A DNA stretch of 64,000 bases from UBA2988 sp965237965 (GTDB lineage: Bacteria; Gemmatimonadota; Gemmatimonadetes; Longimicrobiales; Gaopeijiaceae). The position numbers and the translations under genes are program-made. Below the pieces are notes generated by a model that did not search any database, was not told where the DNA came from, and worked only from the letters and a program-made list of their open reading frames with translations. The stretch covers positions 992,001-1,056,000 of the forward strand of contig CBDEGT010000003.1 of the NCBI GenBank assembly GCA_965237965.1, written 5' to 3'. Each line of letters opens with the position of its first letter. Position 1 is the first letter of the stretch. This document shows positions 60,811 to 64,000 of the stretch, in pieces.

Positions 60811-62237
60811 GGTCGTTGGGCCCCGGGAACGCGAAGCTCATGTCGCGCTCCGCTGCTCGGGAAGTCCAAGCGAACCTCACCACCGAGCTGGTGCTCGATC
60901 AAGCCTGTCACGAGCGTCAAGCCCATTCCTGACTGCACATCTCGGGAGAGTTCAGGTCCACCCGACTCGGTCCACTGAAGCACGAGGCTTCCGTCGTCCG
61001 AGCTCTCACAACGTACGCTCACTCTCCCATCGGGCGTCGAGAGTGAGCCATACTTCATCGCATTCACGACCAACTCGTGCAGGGCCTGGGCCAGAGGCAT
61101 AGCCATGGTGGCCGGCACGTTCCAGGATGCCTCCCCTTCTATGGAACACCGATCTGTGACCAGATCCTGAGTAATCTCACCCGCTGCAATCCGGAAGATC
61201 TCAGCGACGCTGATGTCGCCCCAGTGCTCTCTGGCGAGAGCTATGTGTACCTCGGACATCGCGTGTACGCGGGATGTGAACGTCGCAACGAACGAGTCGA
61301 TGCTTCCGGCGCTCCGTGCTGTCTGCCGGACGAGGCCCAGGATCGCCGCAAGGGTGTTCTTCACCCGGTGGTCGAGTTCCTGGACGAGAAGCTTCTGGCG
61401 TTCTTCGGCCTCCCTCCGCTCGGTGATGTCCCGCACCGTAGCCAGGATCGCCTGCTTCCCCTCGAACGTGATAGGCGTGGATACGACCTCCCCCGGAAAC
61501 ACACCACCGCTACCCAGGGAACGGTAGGTCCTACTCTCCGTGTCCGCGTCGTCTATACCCCCGGAGATAAGCGCGGCCATCCTTTCGGCGGCCCGATCGC
61601 GATCGTCCGGATGCACGAAGTCGAGAGGTGACTTTCCCAAGATCTCCTCAGGTGTATGTCCCAACATCTTGGCCGCCGCCGAGTTGCTGCAAACAATTTG
61701 TCCCTCCGTGAGAACGACGACTCCATCGGATGAACCCTCGATCATCGAGCGCAGGTTCTGCTCGCTCTTGCGAAGCGCCTCCTCGGCCACCATCCGCTCG
61801 GTGATGTCGATCCAGTACCCCACGATCTCCAGGGGCTCGCCGTGTTCGTCCCGCACGAGCCGAAGCTCGTCTCGCATCCACCGGTGGGCGCCGTCGGCGT
61901 GTAGGAACCGGTATTCATGCGTGTGGTGACCCGCCTCGAAGAGTGCAGATAATCCCCCAAAGATTCGCTCCCGGTCATCGGGGTGGATCTTGCTGGCCCA
62001 GAAGTCCGAATCCTGTGTGAAGGCCTCGGGTTCGTAGCCGACCTGATCGCGCACGTTCGGGCTGATGTACGTCGCCCCGAAGTCTCCTGAAGGCCGGGAG
62101 CTGTAGATCACTGCTGGACTCGTCTCTACCAGACGAGCTAGGCGTTCCTTCGTGACGAGGAGTTCGGCCTCAACCTTGGCAACGCTGGATCGCGAGTCGT
62201 CAGAGTTGGGCGTGGGGGATGGGGGAGATGCTGTCAT
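60807..62237 (-). CDS. PAS-PAS HWE/HisKA_2-type sensor histidine kinase
   Basis: 476 residues from ATG 62237 (the frame extends further into a kinase remnant). Cytosolic: a short Ser/Pro-rich lead, PAS 1 ('ERLARLVETSPAVIYSSRPSGD' to 'YWIDITERM'), PAS 2 ('SMIEGSSDGVVVL' to 'VRDITERREAEERQ'), then the phospho-acceptor His in 'ELDHRVKNTLAAILGLV' and N-box 'ALHELVVNAMKYGSLS'. Typical of HWE kinases that signal to single-domain regulators, like the one it overlaps. No membrane segment, so it senses a soluble signal. Confidence 0.88.
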   Translation of the reverse strand: MTASPPSPTPNSDDSRSSVAKVEAELLVTKERLARLVETSPAVIYSSRPSGDFGATYISPNVRDQVGYEPEAFTQDSDFWASKIHPDDRERIFGGLSALFEAGHHTHEYRFLHADGAHRWMRDELRLVRDEHGEPLEIVGYWIDITERMVAEEALRKSEQNLRSMIEGSSDGVVVLTEGQIVCSNSAAAKMLGHTPEEILGKSPLDFVHPDDRDRAAERMAALISGGIDDADTESRTYRSLGSGGVFPGEVVSTPITFEGKQAILATVRDITERREAEERQKLLVQELDHRVKNTLAAILGLVRQTARSAGSIDSFVATFTSRVHAMSEVHIALAREHWGDISVAEIFRIAAGEITQDLVTDRCSIEGEASWNVPATMAMPLAQALHELVVNAMKYGSLSTPDGRVSVRCESSDDGSLVLQWTESGGPELSRDVQSGMGLTLVTGLIEHQLGGEVRLDFPSSGARHELRVPGAQRP

Positions 62238-62429
62238 TGGCTCTACGTCCGCTTTCCTGAAGTCGGTCCGTTCGTCCACACGAAGGGTGCGAAACAGCGG
62301 CAGAGTATAGGGATGGTGAAGTTTAGCCGTCGTATTGATCTTATCCAGGAACCGCTCAGCATCGACGACTGCTGCGACTTCGGGCTTCAGCACCTTCAGC
62401 GCAACCGTTCCGCGAGTGCTGCAGGTCAC
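62238..62429 (-). pseudogene. Remnant of a Ser/Thr protein kinase N-lobe
   Basis: In frame with, and just before, the histidine kinase: 'GTVALKVLKPEVAAVVDAERFLDKINTTAKLHHPYTLPLF' matches the N-lobe of bacterial Ser/Thr kinases (VALKVL with the catalytic Lys, the alpha-C helix, and the 'LxHPxxLPLF' strand). The activation loop and C-lobe are missing, and the sequence has replaced residues. It ends at the histidine kinase's own start. Confidence 0.7.
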
Positions 62430-62736
62430 CCGCGAGATTGGCGTTCGACGCGGTAGCGGCCCTCAAAGTGGTGAACGTCGCGCCCGGCTCCGCGGCGCCC
62501 GATGGCGGTGACAGGATATCGATGTCCCAGGTCCGGGTCAGCGCTTGCTGCCCGTCGGGAGCGAGGAGGGCATACACGTCTTCCGGCGTAGCTTCGAACG
62601 GCACCGTTCCCGACATCCGGATGTGGTTGGGCTCGAAGTCACGGCCCTGAGCAACCAGCGGCGGGTGGGACGAGCCGGCCAGCGCAACACCCGCGATCAG
62701 CGCCTTCAGCCTACCCAGATCCCTGAATGTACTCAC
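62430..62736 (-). pseudogene. 5' fragment of an SRPBCC-like secreted protein
   Basis: Starts at GTG 62736 ('STFRDLGRLKALIAGVALAGSS...LVAQG', a signal peptide), then 'GTVPFEATPEDVYALLAPDGQQALTRTWDIDILSPPSG', which fits the first half of an SRPBCC/START-like fold. The expected second half does not follow; the frame drifts into the kinase remnant. Overlaps the end of the CBS gene by about 25 bases. Confidence 0.55.
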
Positions 62737-63142
62737 GGAGATGGGAATTCTCCTCTTCGACCGAGGAGCGGCAGGCATTGAGCAAGTCGCCTATCGAGAC
62801 GATCCCGAGGAGTCGATCACGCTCCATGACGGGGAGATGTCGGATCTTGTTCTCGGTCATCACGTCCATCATCGTGGTCAGCTCGTCCTGCGCATGCGCC
62901 GTGATCATTTTCCGCGTCATTACGCTGCCGACACGGACCGATCCTAGCTGGCCTGGGGAGCGTGCCGTGAGCCGAAGGATGTCCCGCTCCGTGAGGATTC
63001 CGGTCGGACGCTGACCCTCCACCACCACGAGTGCGCCGATGTTGCGGTCAACCAGGACCTGGACCGCATCGAGGACGCTGTGGGAGTCGGTGGTCGTTAC
63101 GACGTCGTGACCCTTGGTGCGAAGAATCTCCTCGAGCTTCAA
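62711..63142 (-). CDS. Protein with paired CBS domains
   Basis: 143 residues from TTG 63142 (no ATG lies near the domain start; a longer ATG form at 63340 adds low-complexity residues). Two CBS motifs: 'GHDVVTTTDSHSVLDAVQVLVDRNIGALVVVEGQRPTGILTERDILR' and 'VGSVMTRKMITAHAQDELTTMMDVMTENKIRHLPVMERDRLLGIVSIGDLL'. Such small proteins bind adenine nucleotides and sense energy state. Stands alone on the minus strand. Confidence 0.88.
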   Translation of the reverse strand: MKLEEILRTKGHDVVTTTDSHSVLDAVQVLVDRNIGALVVVEGQRPTGILTERDILRLTARSPGQLGSVRVGSVMTRKMITAHAQDELTTMMDVMTENKIRHLPVMERDRLLGIVSIGDLLNACRSSVEEENSHLREYIQGSG

Positions 63143-63397
63143 ATTTGTGGCGCGACGACTCAATGCGCCAGCGGATCCGGCCGTACCTGGATGTGCACGA
63201 CCAAGGGCTTGGAGCCCTTGCCGCCCTCCGTCGCGAGGGCCGACCGTCGCTGGCAGGGATCCGATCGGTCCCCGGCGCCAAGTCAAGCTCCCTTCTGGGG
63301 GGCCGAAGGGGGGAACTCGCGCCCGCGGTGTATCTGCCATTATCTAATGGACACGCGGCCCCTCGAATCCGCTCGGGAACCGACCGGAGCCCCACTG

Positions 63398-64000
63398 ATG
63401 ACACCTCGGACATTAGGATTGCTCGCGGCGGTGATCGTACTCGCCGCCTGCGCGACCGAGCGGCGCGTGGAGGAGGGCCTCGAGCGAGCGCTCGCGGAGC
63501 TGCTGGGGCCGGCCAATCGATATCAGGTGGACGTGGACGGGCTCAGCGCCTCGACCGGCCAGGCCGAGCTGGTTCGTGCCGAGGGCGTACGCGTACGGCC
63601 CGGCCTCGGCCCGGTCGTGGACCGGCTCGAGCTGGAGCTGCGCAACGTCCGGTACGACCGCGCGCTCGAACGGCTGGTGGGAGCGGAGAGCATACGTGCC
63701 ACCGCCTGGGTGCGTGCCGCCGACCTCGAGGATTTCCTCGAGCGGGAGGAAAGGATCCGAGGAGCCTCGGTCGTGCTGTCACAGCCGAACCAGGCGCGGG
63801 TTCGCTTCAGACCGAACCTCGGTTTCGTGCCGCTCGATGTGACCGCCGAGGTCGACGGCACGATCGAGGGCCGGGGCTCCGAGCTGCACTTCGTCGTCGC
63901 CGACGCGCGCGCGGCGGGGTTCCGTGTAGACGCCGGCGTCGCGGAGGGCCTGACGCGCGCGATCAACCCCATCGTGGACCTGTCCTACCTGCCCCTCCGT
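63398..64000 (+). CDS. LmeA/DUF2993-like lipoprotein, 5' part
   Basis: From ATG 63398 the frame is open to the window's end. Lipoprotein signal 'GLLAAVIVLAAC' (lipobox LAAC). The mature part ('VEEGLERALAELLGPANRYQVDVDGL', 'GVRVRPGLGPVVDRLELELRNVRY', 'LNLGFVPLDVTAEVDGTIE'-like stretch and 'LTRAINPIVDLS') fits LmeA-type lipid-binding proteins. An in-frame ATG at 63347 would lengthen the signal by 17 residues. The C-terminus is beyond the window. Confidence 0.72.
   Translation, partial: MTPRTLGLLAAVIVLAACATERRVEEGLERALAELLGPANRYQVDVDGLSASTGQAELVRAEGVRVRPGLGPVVDRLELELRNVRYDRALERLVGAESIRATAWVRAADLEDFLEREERIRGASVVLSQPNQARVRFRPNLGFVPLDVTAEVDGTIEGRGSELHFVVADARAAGFRVDAGVAEGLTRAINPIVDLSYLPLR

Overview
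The window is a high-GC bacterial chromosome segment with about 65 recognisable intact genes. No rRNA, tRNA or CRISPR array was seen. Gene content points to a Gram-negative bacterium with an outer membrane: a Mla-type lipid ABC system (mlaE-mlaF-mlaD), a porin-like beta-barrel, Tat and lipoprotein signals, Rho and ThyX. A serine/threonine kinase remnant of the kind common in Gemmatimonadota, and a methyltransferase/PAP2/Lgt-like fusion, make Gemmatimonadota (Longimicrobium/Gemmatimonas side) my best guess. This is inference from family resemblance only.

Layout. 1-2.2 kb: DUF192 end, a conserved hypothetical and a phosphoglycerate-mutase-like metalloenzyme. 2.2-8.0 kb is a scarred region: a 5' piece of a GspE/PilB ATPase stops at an IS256-type element, whose other side carries the 3' piece of an unrelated DinB gene. 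Further on, a membrane fusion gene is cut by a transposase fragment that itself abuts a broken AMP-dependent ligase. 8-13.2 kb: pentapeptide-repeat protein, thyX, an MshEN-receiver fusion with two companions, a phosphoribosyltransferase and rho. 13.4-19.7 kb: M50 protease, mlaEFD, Nudix, AI-2E-type permease. 19.8-25.6 kb: ferredoxin-NADP reductase, trxB, two SDRs, a polyprenol/diacylglycerol-kinase-like protein and fumC. 25.6-30.0 kb, minus strand: a zinc/manganese uptake unit (small secreted Cys/His protein, beta-barrel, ZnuA, ZnuB) without an ATPase gene. 30.1-30.4 kb: a candidate structured RNA with promoter and terminator-like hairpin. 30.5-32.9 kb: a pterin group (PTPS with an in-frame amber codon, folE, SDR, QueD-like PTPS).

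33-42.6 kb is densely packed and mostly plus-strand with many 4-base overlaps: TPR proteins, OsmC, acyl-CoA synthetase, CutA, a frameshifted macro-domain gene, transglutaminase, an ABC exporter pair and TerB. 43-48 kb is minus-strand (DUF445, lipoprotein, dicarboxylate symporter, SIMPL). 48.4-54 kb holds a sugar nucleotidyltransferase, phosphodiesterase, M20 peptidase, ferritin, an ArsC-like phosphatase and a sensor-kinase remnant with a G10 tract. 54-58.8 kb holds an SDR, a TRAP transporter and an AlkA-type glycosylase. An IS30-type element (58,852-60,466) has run into the 3' end of a response-regulator gene whose partner HWE-type kinase follows. Remnants of a Ser/Thr kinase and an SRPBCC gene, a CBS protein and the start of an LmeA-like lipoprotein close the window.

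Functional links: ZnuA/ZnuB/barrel/secreted Cys-His protein look like one metal-acquisition unit; folE, the SDR and two PTPS genes look like a reduced-pterin pathway; mlaEFD is a standard lipid-transport operon; DctQ/DctM/DctP form a TRAP system whose binding protein resembles 2-oxoacid-binding TakP. Several lesions (amber codon, two frameshifts) are single-base events and could be sequencing errors; read-level checks would settle this.
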